The notes: a model not told the origin generated them from the sequence alone. A DNA stretch of 64,000 nt from Paenibacillus sp. FSL W8-0426 (GCF_037969725.1 NZ_CP150203.1:2558001-2622000), one strand, 5' to 3'; shown: positions 45,157-54,744, numbered from the stretch's first letter. Program-made: numbers and translations.

Positions 45157-45198
45157 AAAAGGAGCTGTGTCCAGGCAAGGACATAAAGCTCCTTTTTG
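45157..45198 (+). terminator. Terminator of the polyketide operon
   Basis: AAAGGAGCT pairs with AGCTCCTTT, inner GTGTCC with GGACAT, then T-rich. Confidence 0.9.
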
Positions 45199-45402
45199 CG
45201 CGGGATTTCGGGAGAAAAGACGGTGATGGAGCAAAGTGCGTTCCGATGCCATCAGCTAACTTGAATTTACCGGATAAGAGGGCAACGATGTTCAACTTCC
45301 GCCGCCGGCATCTGTTCTATAATGATTGGAAAAAGAGGGTAGGCCCATGTCTTGATGTTCAAAGAGGGCTTCCGGCCGACCTGAGGAGGGAATGAAAAAA
45401 CG
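45199..45402 (+). promoter_or_regulatory. Leader region with -10 box for the esterase gene
   Basis: TATAAT at 45318-45323 is 80 bp upstream of the start of the next gene. No good -35 is visible. No gene in the 328-bp gap; a 102-codon frame there crosses the terminator and has no family. Confidence 0.5.
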
Positions 45403-46422
45403 ATGTCGGATATTGAAGCTTACTTGCAAAGACACACTCGTTCAGGCGGACGATTATCTTATCAACCCGAACAGTCTGTTCAACGTTGGAGCAGCCTGCT
45501 GCGCGAAAGCCTGGTAGCGAGGCTGGGCGGATTCCCTGCGGTTCACGCCGAGCTGGACCCTGCCCTGCTGGAACGCACGAAGTGTGACGGGTATACGCGG
45601 GAACGCATCGAAATCACGACGTTTCAAGGCCTGCGCATGCCGCTGTATCTGTTGATTCCCGACGAAGCCGTCGCTTCCGGTACCCCGCGTTCGGCGATCG
45701 TGGCGTGCCACGGGCATGGATACGGGAGCCGTGAAATATCGGGACTGGAACCGGATGGGTCCGATCGGGCGGGGGACCCCGGGCTGCACAAAGATTTTGC
45801 GGTTGCGTTGGTGCGTAGAGGGCATGTCGTGGCTGCACCGGAGCTGCTTGGTTTCGGCGATCGCAGACTGAAGGAGGATCGGGACGCGCCGCCGGGAACG
45901 AGTTCCTGCACGCGGATTGCCCTTCATCTGCTTATGGCCGGGCACACGCTTGCGGGCCATCGGGTGTATGAAACGAGCCGGGTGTTCGATTACTTGTCTA
46001 CCCGTTCCGAGGTGGATGACCGGAGAATCGGCAGTATGGGCATATCGGGCGGTGGATTGGTCACGGCTTTTACGGCGGCGGTGGATGAACGATGCCGCGC
46101 GGCCGTTGTGAGCGGGTATGCCAGCACGTTCCATGGCAGCATCCTGGACAGAAACCATTGTCTGGACAACTATATTCCGGGCATTTTGCAGGATGCGGAT
46201 TTGCCGGACTTGATCGGCCTGATTGCGCCAAGGCCGCTCTTCATTGAATCGGGCGACGAAGATCGGGTATTTCCGCAAACGGCCGCAAGGGAGGCATATG
46301 CAAGATTGAAGGAAATCTATGGTCAGGCGGGTGCCGAAACCGTGCTGGATGCGGATTTTTTTGCGGGTGGGCATGAAATTGGCGGGACAAGGGCATACGA
46401 CTGGCTTGATCGCGTTTTATGA
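45403..46422 (+). CDS. Alpha/beta-hydrolase, dienelactone/acetyl-xylan-esterase type
   Basis: 339 residues, no signal peptide. The fold is seen in IVACHGHGYGS (oxyanion hole region), GSMGISGGGLVTAF with the nucleophile Ser, LFIESGDEDRVFP with the acid, and FFAGGHEIGGT with the catalytic His. It resembles the Abhydrolase_7 and acetyl-xylan-esterase group. GGAGG precedes the ATG. The next gene is a secreted pectin deacetylase type, 63 bp away and in the same direction, so a carbohydrate ester substrate is plausible. Confidence 0.85.
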   Translation: MSDIEAYLQRHTRSGGRLSYQPEQSVQRWSSLLRESLVARLGGFPAVHAELDPALLERTKCDGYTRERIEITTFQGLRMPLYLLIPDEAVASGTPRSAIVACHGHGYGSREISGLEPDGSDRAGDPGLHKDFAVALVRRGHVVAAPELLGFGDRRLKEDRDAPPGTSSCTRIALHLLMAGHTLAGHRVYETSRVFDYLSTRSEVDDRRIGSMGISGGGLVTAFTAAVDERCRAAVVSGYASTFHGSILDRNHCLDNYIPGILQDADLPDLIGLIAPRPLFIESGDEDRVFPQTAAREAYARLKEIYGQAGAETVLDADFFAGGHEIGGTRAYDWLDRVL

Positions 46423-46485
46423 TGCTGACGTGAAATGGAAGTGGAGCAGTCGCGTTATAACGAAAAAACGAGGGGAGATGTTTGG

Positions 46486-47658
46486 ATGAAACGGTTCCGT
46501 TGGAAAACATGTTTGCTTGGCGTGGCCATGGCGGCTGTCATGTTAAGCAGTCCATTTGGTGCAGGCGGATCAGGCATTATGCACGCGGCAGCGGGCGAGT
46601 ACAAGTTCGATTTCGGCGCAGGAAGCGTTGAGAACGGTTACATTGGCGTGTCGGCGACAGAAGCTTATACCGCCGCTAAAGGTTACGGATTCAATATACC
46701 CGGGAATATGCGCAATGTGTCCGCATCCGGAACAGGCGTTGCGAGCGATGCCGTACAGTTCCTGACGTATGGTACAAAGAGCACGAATACGTTTAACGTG
46801 GATTTGCCGAATGGATTATATGAAGTAAACGTCGTATTGGGTAACACGGCCAGAGCAAGTGTGGCCGCCGAAGGCGTGTTTCAATTGATCAACATGACGG
46901 GCAACGGTGCTGTCGATTCATTTCAGATCCCGGTGACGGATGGCCAGCTTAATCTGCTCGTGACGGAGGGGAAGGCAGGAACGGCGTTTACGCTGAGCGC
47001 ATTGGAAATCCGGAAACTGTCCGACCAGGCCGTAACCAACCGGACCATTTATATCGGCGGGGATTCGACCGTTGCCAATTATTATCCGTTGGACACCAGC
47101 GTGCAGGGCGGGTGGGGACAGTTATTTCCGGCGTATGTGGACGAAAATGTTTTCCAGGTGCGCAACTTGGCCTCAGGGGGACAGATTGCGAGAGGTTTCC
47201 GGGATGATGGACAGATGGAGGCGATTCTGCAATATTTGAAGCCGGGCGATGTTTTTATTTTGCAGCTGGGCATCAATGACACCAACACCAAAAACAATAC
47301 GACCGAAGCCGAGTTTAAGGAGATCATGCGCGACATGGTGCAGCAAGCGAAGGGAAAGGGCGCAACCGTGGTCCTTTCGACGCCTCAGGGACGTGCGACT
47401 GACTTCGACGCGAGCGGCGTGCACAGAGCGGAGGGCCGCTGGTACAGCAATGCCACCCGTGCGTTGGCGCAAGAGGAAGGCGTGATGCTGGTGGACCTGA
47501 ACAGGCTTAGCTCGGCATATTTCACGGCCATCGGGCCGGATGCCACGCTGGCTTTGTACATGGCCGGAGATACGCTGCATCCGAATCGCGCAGGCGCCGC
47601 CCAGTTGGCACGGATCGTTTCGGAGGAGCTGGCTAGGCAGGGGCTAAACGGATTTTAA
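46486..47658 (+). CDS. Secreted rhamnogalacturonan acetylesterase (SGNH, CE12-like)
   Basis: 390 residues. The signal peptide begins MKRFRWKTCLLGVAMAAVML, with cleavage near HAAA. A beta-rich domain (about 35-180) precedes the SGNH esterase: GGDSTVANYY (block I, Ser), LASGGQIARGF (block II, Gly), LQLGINDTN (block III, Asn), and AGDTLHPNRAG (Asp/His). It removes acetyl groups from pectic rhamnogalacturonan I. ATG 46486 is preceded by GGGGAG; a longer in-frame start at 46435 is not needed. Secreted, so acts on plant material outside the cell. Confidence 0.92.
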   Translation: MKRFRWKTCLLGVAMAAVMLSSPFGAGGSGIMHAAAGEYKFDFGAGSVENGYIGVSATEAYTAAKGYGFNIPGNMRNVSASGTGVASDAVQFLTYGTKSTNTFNVDLPNGLYEVNVVLGNTARASVAAEGVFQLINMTGNGAVDSFQIPVTDGQLNLLVTEGKAGTAFTLSALEIRKLSDQAVTNRTIYIGGDSTVANYYPLDTSVQGGWGQLFPAYVDENVFQVRNLASGGQIARGFRDDGQMEAILQYLKPGDVFILQLGINDTNTKNNTTEAEFKEIMRDMVQQAKGKGATVVLSTPQGRATDFDASGVHRAEGRWYSNATRALAQEEGVMLVDLNRLSSAYFTAIGPDATLALYMAGDTLHPNRAGAAQLARIVSEELARQGLNGF

Positions 47659-47717
47659 TGTTTATCAACATCGTACCCTTGAAATTTGGAGCACCGGTCA
47701 CCACCTATGCTTTTAAC

Positions 47718-47770
47718 AAAAAAAGCTCCAGCCAAGTACCGACGATTCGCGTCGGCATCTTGCTGGGGCT
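47718..47770 (-). terminator. Terminator of the minus-strand YdjM-like gene
   Basis: Read on the minus strand: AGCCCCAGC with GCTGGAGCT outer pairing, CCGACG/CGTCGG inner stem, then T7. A 16-bp palindrome TACTGCAATTGCAGTA (47790-47805) lies just before it. Confidence 0.85.
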
Positions 47771-47811
47771 ATCTGTATGACGGAGACTTTACTGCAATTG
47801 CAGTATTCCGT

Positions 47812-48483
47812 TCACTGCGAAATATGGAGATACTGGCCTTGGCCGGGGATGATGGTAAGATGGTCAATCCGGACGTAGTAATTCCAGTGAAAGGGTACGT
47901 TTGCGGGATAAACGGTAATGTATTCAGGATGTTCGGCAGCGTAACGTTTATGCAAAATAGCGTTAATCGTTCCGTTGGAGATGCTTAATGCGGTCACAAA
48001 CAGAATGACAAGCATGACAGCGATCGTGGCGGCAGGAGGTCTTTTTTTCCATATCACCATGCTAATGACCGCAATACCAAACAATATGGAGATGATAAGT
48101 TCGTTCATTTCATTCAAAATGCTAAAGTTCTGTTCTTCGTGAACGAACGGATACAACAAATTGACTCCATTACCGAGAAAGTCGATCAACAGATGGCCGA
48201 TGAACAAGGCAGCCATGGCGCTGACCCAAGCCGCCATCCAGCGGACGTGCAATGTTTTTCGGATAACCCATGCAAAGGCTGCACCGACGAAAGGCACGGT
48301 GATCAGCGAATGGAGGTAAACGTCTCCGAAGAACTTTGTGATATCGGGAGTAATGGAAATAAGCGCGCCAAGCATACCTGCATTGATGTACGTTTTGAGT
48401 GAGGACAACCATTTATCAAGCGTGAGAAGAAGGATTGCAGCACCCGTAATCAAATGTACTCCCATGTGAAGAATGATGCTCAT
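47812..48483 (-). CDS. YdjM-like (DUF457) membrane metal-dependent hydrolase
   Basis: 223 residues with about five membrane helices. It begins MSIILHMGVHLITGAAI, with the conserved His in GVHLITG. ISITPDITK and GHLLIDFLGNGVNLLYPF supply the other conserved polar residues of the DUF457/YdjM group, which is annotated as putative membrane hydrolase on sequence alone. GGAGG lies 11 nt before the ATG. Single gene with its own terminator. Function unknown. Confidence 0.78.
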   Translation of the reverse strand: MSIILHMGVHLITGAAILLLTLDKWLSSLKTYINAGMLGALISITPDITKFFGDVYLHSLITVPFVGAAFAWVIRKTLHVRWMAAWVSAMAALFIGHLLIDFLGNGVNLLYPFVHEEQNFSILNEMNELIISILFGIAVISMVIWKKRPPAATIAVMLVILFVTALSISNGTINAILHKRYAAEHPEYITVYPANVPFHWNYYVRIDHLTIIPGQGQYLHISQ

Positions 48484-48596
48484 CGTATTACATGCCTCCG
48501 AATATTAACGATATCGAACAATGGTATGCCTCTATCGTACTATACCATTATTCCAAAAGATAGATGATTTGGGATTTATCCTATTGAATCCATATC

Positions 48597-48989
48597 TCAC
48601 TCTATCCTGTCTTTCGCTTCATGATTCATCTTTTTGCCTTTGAGCAAAGGCTCCAGTTCATCCTGTACGCTTTGTTCCCATAACGGCACATCGGAGCGGT
48701 ATGCTGCACGTCCATTCAGATGCCCGGCAACAGGGGCTGTAAGGAAAACGAACACGATGCCGAGCACTACACGTGCACTGATGTATCCATCGTAAAACCA
48801 GAAGAACAGGAACGTGCCGCCAAGCACGCACAGCACGCCGAGCGTGGTGCTTTTGGTCGCCGCATGTGCCCTGAGATAGACATCAGGCAGACGGATGAGG
48901 CCAAAAGCGCTGAGCGCACTGAGAACTGCGCCAAGCAAAACGAGAAACCCGATGACGAATCCGGCTATTCCGTTAACGATCCCGTTCAT
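48597..48989 (-). CDS. mrpG: Mrp antiporter subunit G
   Basis: 130 residues, three membrane helices, then a C-terminal cytoplasmic tail. The MnhG/PhaG signature is LSAFGLIRLPDVYLRAHAATKSTTLG. The ATG at 48989 overlaps the end of mrpF by 17 bp. Small Mrp subunits are needed for assembly of the whole Na+/H+ complex. Last gene of the operon. Confidence 0.95.
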   Translation of the reverse strand: MNGIVNGIAGFVIGFLVLLGAVLSALSAFGLIRLPDVYLRAHAATKSTTLGVLCVLGGTFLFFWFYDGYISARVVLGIVFVFLTAPVAGHLNGRAAYRSDVPLWEQSVQDELEPLLKGKKMNHEAKDRIE

Positions 48990-49257
48990 GTTTGAACACC
49001 GCCCCTCGTTCAATGTAACGCGCGAAAGCTACCGTGCCAAGAAAAGCCAGAATGCCGATCAGCAAAATAATGTCCAGATATGCCTGCGTGTGCTGCATCA
49101 TGGACAGGACGGCAACCATGGCGATGACGTTGATGCCGATCGTATCCAGGGCGGTTATGCGGTCCGCCATGGAAGGACCGCGCAGGACACGGTACAAGCA
49201 TCCCAAAATCGCGAGCGACAGGATAAGCAGCGATATGAACAATACCGTCGATAACAT
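48973..49257 (-). CDS. mrpF: Mrp antiporter subunit F
   Basis: 94 residues, three membrane helices. RVLRGPSMADRITALDTIGIN is the MnhF hallmark. The GAGGTG before the ATG at 49257 lies inside the end of mrpE, and the stop and start overlap as TAATG. A far upstream in-frame extension would run into mrpE and is rejected. Confidence 0.95.
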   Translation of the reverse strand: MLSTVLFISLLILSLAILGCLYRVLRGPSMADRITALDTIGINVIAMVAVLSMMQHTQAYLDIILLIGILAFLGTVAFARYIERGAVFKHERDR

Positions 49258-49739
49258 TAGCGCGTCACCTCCATGATGGCTTTTTCGAACGTACTGCGAA
49301 TGTTTTCTCTTAGCTGCTGTTCGTCCTGAATATCCAGGGCGTGGATGAACAGGGTGCGCTGGTTGCCCGAAATTTCGAGCGGAAGGGAACCGGGAGTCAG
49401 CGAAATCAGTAAACAAAGCAGTGTAATTTCCCAATCGGAGGTCAGCTGTGTCTGGTACGTGAAAATCCCGGGTTGGATGCTTAACTTCGGTTTAACGATT
49501 TCCCGGATCACCCCATAGCTGGCCCGGATCAGCTCCCTGAGCAGCAGGAACAACAATTTGACGATGGCCCACACCCGCACGATGTAGAAGCGTTGGGGAA
49601 AGAAACGGCGCATGCTGCCGATGAGCAGTAGACCGAGCAGGTAACCAGCGAGAAAGCCAACCCCGCTCCAGGAATTGTTGAGAAACATCCATACAAAGGC
49701 AATGATCAGGTTTAGTACGATTTGGAAGGCCAATGGCAT
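49257..49739 (-). CDS. mrpE: Mrp antiporter subunit E
   Basis: 160 residues: two N-terminal membrane helices, then a soluble domain with SITLTPGS-type segment (LLISLTPGSLPLE), the MnhE hallmark. It begins immediately after the mrpD stop with no gap. Confidence 0.95.
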   Translation of the reverse strand: MPLAFQIVLNLIIAFVWMFLNNSWSGVGFLAGYLLGLLLIGSMRRFFPQRFYIVRVWAIVKLLFLLLRELIRASYGVIREIVKPKLSIQPGIFTYQTQLTSDWEITLLCLLISLTPGSLPLEISGNQRTLFIHALDIQDEQQLRENIRSTFEKAIMEVTR

Positions 49740-51221
49740 CTACTCCTTTGCCAGTACGGCATCGATGTAAATATTCGGATGAAGCAGAATGTCGCCAGCG
49801 CGTGCCGTCAATCGAAACATTCCTTCGGCACCAATGCCCATGGACAGAATGAACACGAACAGCACCCCTGCAGGAATCAGCAGTCCGTTCACGGCGTAAG
49901 GGCGCCTGATGGATCCTTTGGGCGGCTCCCCCCAGAAGGCCTGAATGAAAATGCGCAAGACGGAGTACAGCATCAGCAGGCTGGAGAGCACCGCAATTCC
50001 GGTCAAGCCGTACAATCCGGCTTCCAGCCCTCCTTCGAACAGCAGCAGTTTGCCGGGAAACCCGCTAAAGGGCGGAATGCCCGCAAGTGCCAGCGCGCTG
50101 ACAAAAAACATCCAGCCCAGCAGCGGATAACGACGGATCAGTCCGCCCATGCGGTCAAGCCTGGATGTGCCCGCCACCGCAATCAACGCGCCGCCGAGCA
50201 GGAAGAGCAGCGTTTTGATCAGCATGTCATGCAGCATGTAGAACAGCAGTCCTTCCAGCGCCGGGCGGCTTGCCGACGCCATGCCGAAGGCGACGAAACC
50301 GACGCCGGCGACGACGTTGTAGATCAGGATTTTGTTGACGTCCCGGTAAGAGATGGCACCGATGACGCCTAGCAGCATCGTTGCTCCTGCCATCCATCCG
50401 ATGAGGGCATTGAAAAAATCCGGGTCATGGTAAAAAATGAGCGTAAACGTACGCACGATGGCGTAAAGCCCGACTTTGGTGAGCAATCCGGCGAATAACG
50501 CCGTGACGACAGCCGGCGGGGCAGCATACGAACCCGACAGCCAAAAAAACAGGAACAATCCGGCCTTGATGCTGAACACGATCAGAAAGAGTACGCCGAT
50601 GACCGTAATGATGCCGCTCTGGCCGATTTCCACGATGCGATTGGACAGGTCGGCCATGTTGAGCGTCCCCGTGACCGAATATAGGAACCCAATGGAGGCC
50701 ACGAACAGGGACGAAGAAACGATGTTGATCAGCACGTATTTGATCGTTTCGCGCAGCTGCCTTTCCGTTCCGCCGAGCACGATCAGGGCATACGAGGAAA
50801 TCAGCATCAGTTCGAAGCAGACGAACAGGTTGAAGAGGTCTCCGGTGAGGAACGAACCGTTTACGCCTGCAACCAAAAATGCAAAGAACGCATAGAAATG
50901 GTGCTCCTCCCGTTCCTCGTTCAAGCTCCGGAATGCATAGAGCAAACAAGCCAGCGCGATCACGGAGGCGGCGACGACGAGCAGTGCTGCAACCATGTCC
51001 GCGACAAGCACGATACCGTAAGGGGGCTTCCATCCGCCTACCGCGAGAGTCTGCACGCCATGCTTTGCAACTTGCGTAATGAGCATGAAGGAAGCGACAG
51101 TCGTCAGGAGCATGCCCGCTGCGCTGAGTAATTTTTGAACGCGAACGCTCCGAAAGCATAAAATGACGGCGATGCCAGTCAGTAATGGCAGCAGGATCGG
51201 AAGTACGACGGCATTATTCAT
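49740..51221 (-). CDS. mrpD: Mrp antiporter subunit D
   Basis: 493 residues, about 14 membrane helices, related to the proton-pumping subunits of complex I (NuoM/N). Key features are FLTGDLFNLFVCFELMLISSYAL with the essential Glu, and FFWLSGSYAAPPAVVTALFAGLLTKVGLYA with the transport-helix Lys. Works with MrpA to exchange Na+ for H+. Overlaps the end of mrpC by 8 bp. Confidence 0.97.
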   Translation of the reverse strand: MNNAVVLPILLPLLTGIAVILCFRSVRVQKLLSAAGMLLTTVASFMLITQVAKHGVQTLAVGGWKPPYGIVLVADMVAALLVVAASVIALACLLYAFRSLNEEREEHHFYAFFAFLVAGVNGSFLTGDLFNLFVCFELMLISSYALIVLGGTERQLRETIKYVLINIVSSSLFVASIGFLYSVTGTLNMADLSNRIVEIGQSGIITVIGVLFLIVFSIKAGLFLFFWLSGSYAAPPAVVTALFAGLLTKVGLYAIVRTFTLIFYHDPDFFNALIGWMAGATMLLGVIGAISYRDVNKILIYNVVAGVGFVAFGMASASRPALEGLLFYMLHDMLIKTLLFLLGGALIAVAGTSRLDRMGGLIRRYPLLGWMFFVSALALAGIPPFSGFPGKLLLFEGGLEAGLYGLTGIAVLSSLLMLYSVLRIFIQAFWGEPPKGSIRRPYAVNGLLIPAGVLFVFILSMGIGAEGMFRLTARAGDILLHPNIYIDAVLAKE

Positions 51222-51552
51222 AGGCCCGCCCCCTGACCTCTTCCAGGTCGTCCGTTCTCAATTTCAAATAGGATCGGTAAGATAACACAAAGAAAAAGGC
51301 GGTTAAGCCGAAATTGATCACGATCGAGGTCAGAATCAACGCCTGCGGCAGCGGATCTACGTATCGTTCCGCTTGCTCCCCAAGCAGTGGGGGCGCCCCG
51401 GTTTTGAGGCTCGGCATCGTGATCAGCAGCAGATGCACGCCGTGCGTCAGGACGGACATGCCGAGCACGATCCGGAGCAGGCTGCGCGACAAGATCAAAA
51501 ACACGGCAACCGCGAACAGAATGCCCACGGCAACACACATCAATAGTTCCAT
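51214..51552 (-). CDS. mrpC: Mrp antiporter subunit C
   Basis: 112 residues, three membrane helices, NuoK-like. ALILTSIVINFGLTAFF is the MnhC hallmark. Its ATG at 51552 is one base after the mrpAB stop, and its stop overlaps mrpD. Confidence 0.95.
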   Translation of the reverse strand: MELLMCVAVGILFAVAVFLILSRSLLRIVLGMSVLTHGVHLLLITMPSLKTGAPPLLGEQAERYVDPLPQALILTSIVINFGLTAFFFVLSYRSYLKLRTDDLEEVRGRAYE

Positions 51553-51553
51553 A

Positions 51554-54520
51554 TCAACGGTCCTCCCCAATCTGCAAAATGATGGTCATTGTGACTCCGA
51601 GTACGGCAAGGTAAACGCCAAGATCGAATAACATCGCGGTAGTGAGCTCGGTTTCGCCGAGCAGCGGCAGTTCGAAATATCCGAAGGTTTGGCTAAGAAA
51701 AGGCGCGCCGAACAGGAAAGAGCCCGTTCCGGTCAACGCGGCGATCCCGAGGCCAATGCCCGTCAACGTCCGAAAGTCGATGGGCAGCGCTTTGCGGATC
51801 GTTTCGGTACTGAAGGCAAGCGCAACAAGCACGAGGGCAGCGGCGGTGACCAGCCCGCCAATGAAACCTCCGCCCGGATTGTGATGGCCGGCAAAGAACA
51901 GGTGCAGCGCAAACGTCAAAACGATGAATGTCACAACTTTGGTCGTCGTTTTCAATAACACGTCATTGCTTTGCAACGGAACGGTATCCCAAGCTTGGGC
52001 CCGCTTGTGTTCGTGACGCCCGTATTTGCGAGCTTTGCGGTGTTCTTCTTTGTTCCCTTCCGACGGTTCAACGGTTCTTGTTGCTTTTTCTTTTTTGGGA
52101 AACGTGAGTCTTGCCCCAAGGTCCCTTGCTTCCAGATTCAGGTTGACCATGGCATAAATGGCCAAGGAAGCAACACCAAGAACCATGATTTCGAGCAGCG
52201 TATCGAAGCCGCGGAAGTCGACCAGCAATACATTGACCACGTTTTTGCCGCCGGCAAGATCGTAGCTCTCCCTGATGAAATAATCGGCGATGCTTTGCGG
52301 GGAGGCCGTGCCGCTTGCCGCGAGTGCAACAAAGGTCATCGCCACGCCGACGGCGGCGGATACAAGCAGATTGATCCGAAGATAGCCGCGGCTTGACTTG
52401 CCTCGCTTCAGTTCGGGCAAATGATAGAAGCAGAGCAGAAACAATGCGACCGATACCGTCTCGACGATCATCTGCGTAAGAGCAAGGTCCGGCGCCCTGA
52501 ACAGAACGAACAGCAGCGTGACGAGATATCCGACGGCACCGGTCATAATGACTGCCGAGAGTCGGTTTTTGGCAAAAGGAATCGTGACTGCGCCTGCGAT
52601 GAGCGCGATAAGCAAAACGGCTTCATAGAAGGAAAAGGGAGCCTTTCCCTTGAGATTCCAGACGATGTTTTCGCCCGAGCGGAAAAATGCATAGCCGAGC
52701 AAAGCGACGGTAAAGGACAAAATGTAAACGAGATAATTTCTGACCGAACCGTTCATATAGGTTTCCGTCCACCGGCGCGCGTAATGCTGCAACGTATCCA
52801 GTACGACGCGATATATATGGTTTATGGTCAGTCCTTGAGGATAGTGGTCGTACACGGCGCGCCATCTCGGAAGCATGCTGTACAATATCACGCCGGACCC
52901 AATGACGCCGATCGTCATAAAGAGTTCGGGAGTCCAGCCGTGCCATAAGGAAAAATGTACGTCAAACCGCTCCCGCCCTTGCAGAAGGGAAGGGAGTACC
53001 GAAGCCAAAGCCGGTTCGATCAAAGGCCCGCCAACGAGGTTTGGAAGCAATCCACACAGAAGGACCAGGACACCAAGCACCATCGGAGGGACAAGCATGC
53101 CCACGGGAGCTTCGTGCAGCTTTCCGGACGGCATGTCGCTGCGAACGCGACCCAGAAACGGTCTGAACGTCAGGATCATTGCGTAAATCAACGTAAATAC
53201 GCTGGCCAGCCATGCCAAGACAGGCAGCAGCACAGCCCACTCACCAAGCCCGAAAATGCGCAAGTGCGTGACTTCAACCATCGCCTGGAAAAACAACTCT
53301 TTGCTGATGAACCCGTTAAACGGGGGAAGCCCTGCCATGGAAAACGCACCAACCAGCGCGATCGTAAACGTTACGGGCATAAAGGAAGCGAGCCCGCCCA
53401 GTTTGCGGATGTCTCTTGTGCCCGTTTCGTGATCCACAATGCCTGCTACCATAAACAGGGCAGCTTTGAACGTTGCATGGTTGAACAGATGCAGCAAAGC
53501 GGCAGAGGTCGCAACCACATACACTGCGGACGAATCTCCTTTTCCGAAATACAAGGCTGCCGAGCCGATTCCGAACAGGGACATGATCAGCCCGAGTTGC
53601 GAAATGGTGGAATAGGCGAGGATGGCTTTAAGATCGTTTTTCTTCACGGCGAGAAACGAACCGTAGCACAGGGTAAGCAGACCCACGCCAGTGACCAGCC
53701 AGAACCATACGGCCTCCCCGCCAAAAATGGGCGTGAACCTGGCCACGACGTAGAGACCGGCCTTGACCATGGTCGCCGAATGCAAATATGCGCTGACGGG
53801 CGTCGGCGCCTCCATCGCATCGGGGAGCCAGATATGGAACGGGAACTGCGCCGATTTGGTGAATGCGCCAATGAGGATGAGGACCAAGGCCGGCACAAAC
53901 AGGGCGCTATCTTGGATATTGCCCCATTCCGAAAAAGTTGCCCTGATGCTGAAGGTGCCTGTCATCAGATACAGCATCATGAATCCGGCCAGCATGGCAA
54001 AACCGCCGAAGACGGTAATCAGGAACGATTTTTGCGCCCCGGCGGTGGAGGCTTTGCGTTTGTGGTAGAAGGCAATCAGGAGAAATGAAGTAATGCTGGT
54101 CAATTCCCAGAAACCGTAGAGCACGATCATATTATCCGACAGCACCACGCCAAGCATGGCTCCCATAAACATGAGCAGGTACAAATAAAAACGGCTTAGC
54201 GCATCTTTGCGGTCCATATAATAAATCGAATACAGCACAACCAGCGTTCCGATTCCGCTAATCAGCAAGGAAAGGAGCAGGCTGAGCCCGTCCAGGTACA
54301 GATTCAATCCGATATCGAGCGAAGGAATCCATGGAAGAGACCCGGAAACCGGATTTCGGTTCGATACGTCGGGAACGCGGCTTGCGAAATAAGCAAATAA
54401 ACCGAGCGGGACGAACATGACCGGCCATCCCGGATGTATGCTGCGGATCAAACGGTAACAAGCGGCAAGCGCAACGCCTGCGACGAAAGGGAATAAAACG
54501 GCGATGTGAAGCAGGCTCAA
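51554..54520 (-). CDS. mrpA: Mrp antiporter subunits A and B fused in one ORF
   Basis: 988 residues from a TTG start at 54520, 6 nt after GGAGGTG. Residues 1 to about 790 are MrpA: NuoL-like with LYGFWELTSITSFLLIAFYHK and HLFNHATFKAALFM, then the MrpA-specific C-terminal helices. A charged, Lys/Glu/His-rich linker of about 50 residues follows. The last about 140 residues match MrpB, with LFFAGHHNPGGGFIGGLVTAAALVL. In B. subtilis and S. aureus these are two genes (about 800 and 143 residues). The operon order A(B)-C-D-E-F-G is otherwise standard. The complex exports Na+ in exchange for H+. Confidence 0.95.
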   Translation of the reverse strand: MSLLHIAVLFPFVAGVALAACYRLIRSIHPGWPVMFVPLGLFAYFASRVPDVSNRNPVSGSLPWIPSLDIGLNLYLDGLSLLLSLLISGIGTLVVLYSIYYMDRKDALSRFYLYLLMFMGAMLGVVLSDNMIVLYGFWELTSITSFLLIAFYHKRKASTAGAQKSFLITVFGGFAMLAGFMMLYLMTGTFSIRATFSEWGNIQDSALFVPALVLILIGAFTKSAQFPFHIWLPDAMEAPTPVSAYLHSATMVKAGLYVVARFTPIFGGEAVWFWLVTGVGLLTLCYGSFLAVKKNDLKAILAYSTISQLGLIMSLFGIGSAALYFGKGDSSAVYVVATSAALLHLFNHATFKAALFMVAGIVDHETGTRDIRKLGGLASFMPVTFTIALVGAFSMAGLPPFNGFISKELFFQAMVEVTHLRIFGLGEWAVLLPVLAWLASVFTLIYAMILTFRPFLGRVRSDMPSGKLHEAPVGMLVPPMVLGVLVLLCGLLPNLVGGPLIEPALASVLPSLLQGRERFDVHFSLWHGWTPELFMTIGVIGSGVILYSMLPRWRAVYDHYPQGLTINHIYRVVLDTLQHYARRWTETYMNGSVRNYLVYILSFTVALLGYAFFRSGENIVWNLKGKAPFSFYEAVLLIALIAGAVTIPFAKNRLSAVIMTGAVGYLVTLLFVLFRAPDLALTQMIVETVSVALFLLCFYHLPELKRGKSSRGYLRINLLVSAAVGVAMTFVALAASGTASPQSIADYFIRESYDLAGGKNVVNVLLVDFRGFDTLLEIMVLGVASLAIYAMVNLNLEARDLGARLTFPKKEKATRTVEPSEGNKEEHRKARKYGRHEHKRAQAWDTVPLQSNDVLLKTTTKVVTFIVLTFALHLFFAGHHNPGGGFIGGLVTAAALVLVALAFSTETIRKALPIDFRTLTGIGLGIAALTGTGSFLFGAPFLSQTFGYFELPLLGETELTTAMLFDLGVYLAVLGVTMTIILQIGEDR

Positions 54521-54557
54521 AGTTTGCACCTCCAAATCTGGTATGGGACATGTTCTC

Positions 54558-54599
54558 AGGGCAACCTGCTGAAGGATTGCATGGAAGGCAGGTTGCCTT
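54558..54599 (-). other. Hairpin upstream of mrpAB
   Basis: GGCAACCTGC (54560-54569) pairs with GCAGGTTGCC (54588-54597), and two more pairs extend the stem. It lies 40-80 bp before the mrpAB start, possibly in its leader transcript. No strong U-tract follows, so it is not clearly a terminator. Confidence 0.45.
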
Positions 54600-54744
54600 C
54601 TATATTCATAACCAGGTGGGGCGATACAGAATCTTTTCCATGATCTGCATGGGGTGACCTTTACTTCGGATTTGCATGCGGAGGATCGAGCATAATAAAA
54701 TCAGGGGAAGATGGAAATATGTTCAGCAAAGGAGGAAAGGGAAC

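Noticed and set aside
45087..45395. 102-codon frame after the polyketide operon
   Set aside because: Crosses the operon terminator and the next gene's -10 box; no SD.
52955..54088. Plus-strand open frame of 377 codons
   Set aside because: Antisense to mrpAB. Gln/Arg/His-rich translation typical of a shadow frame.
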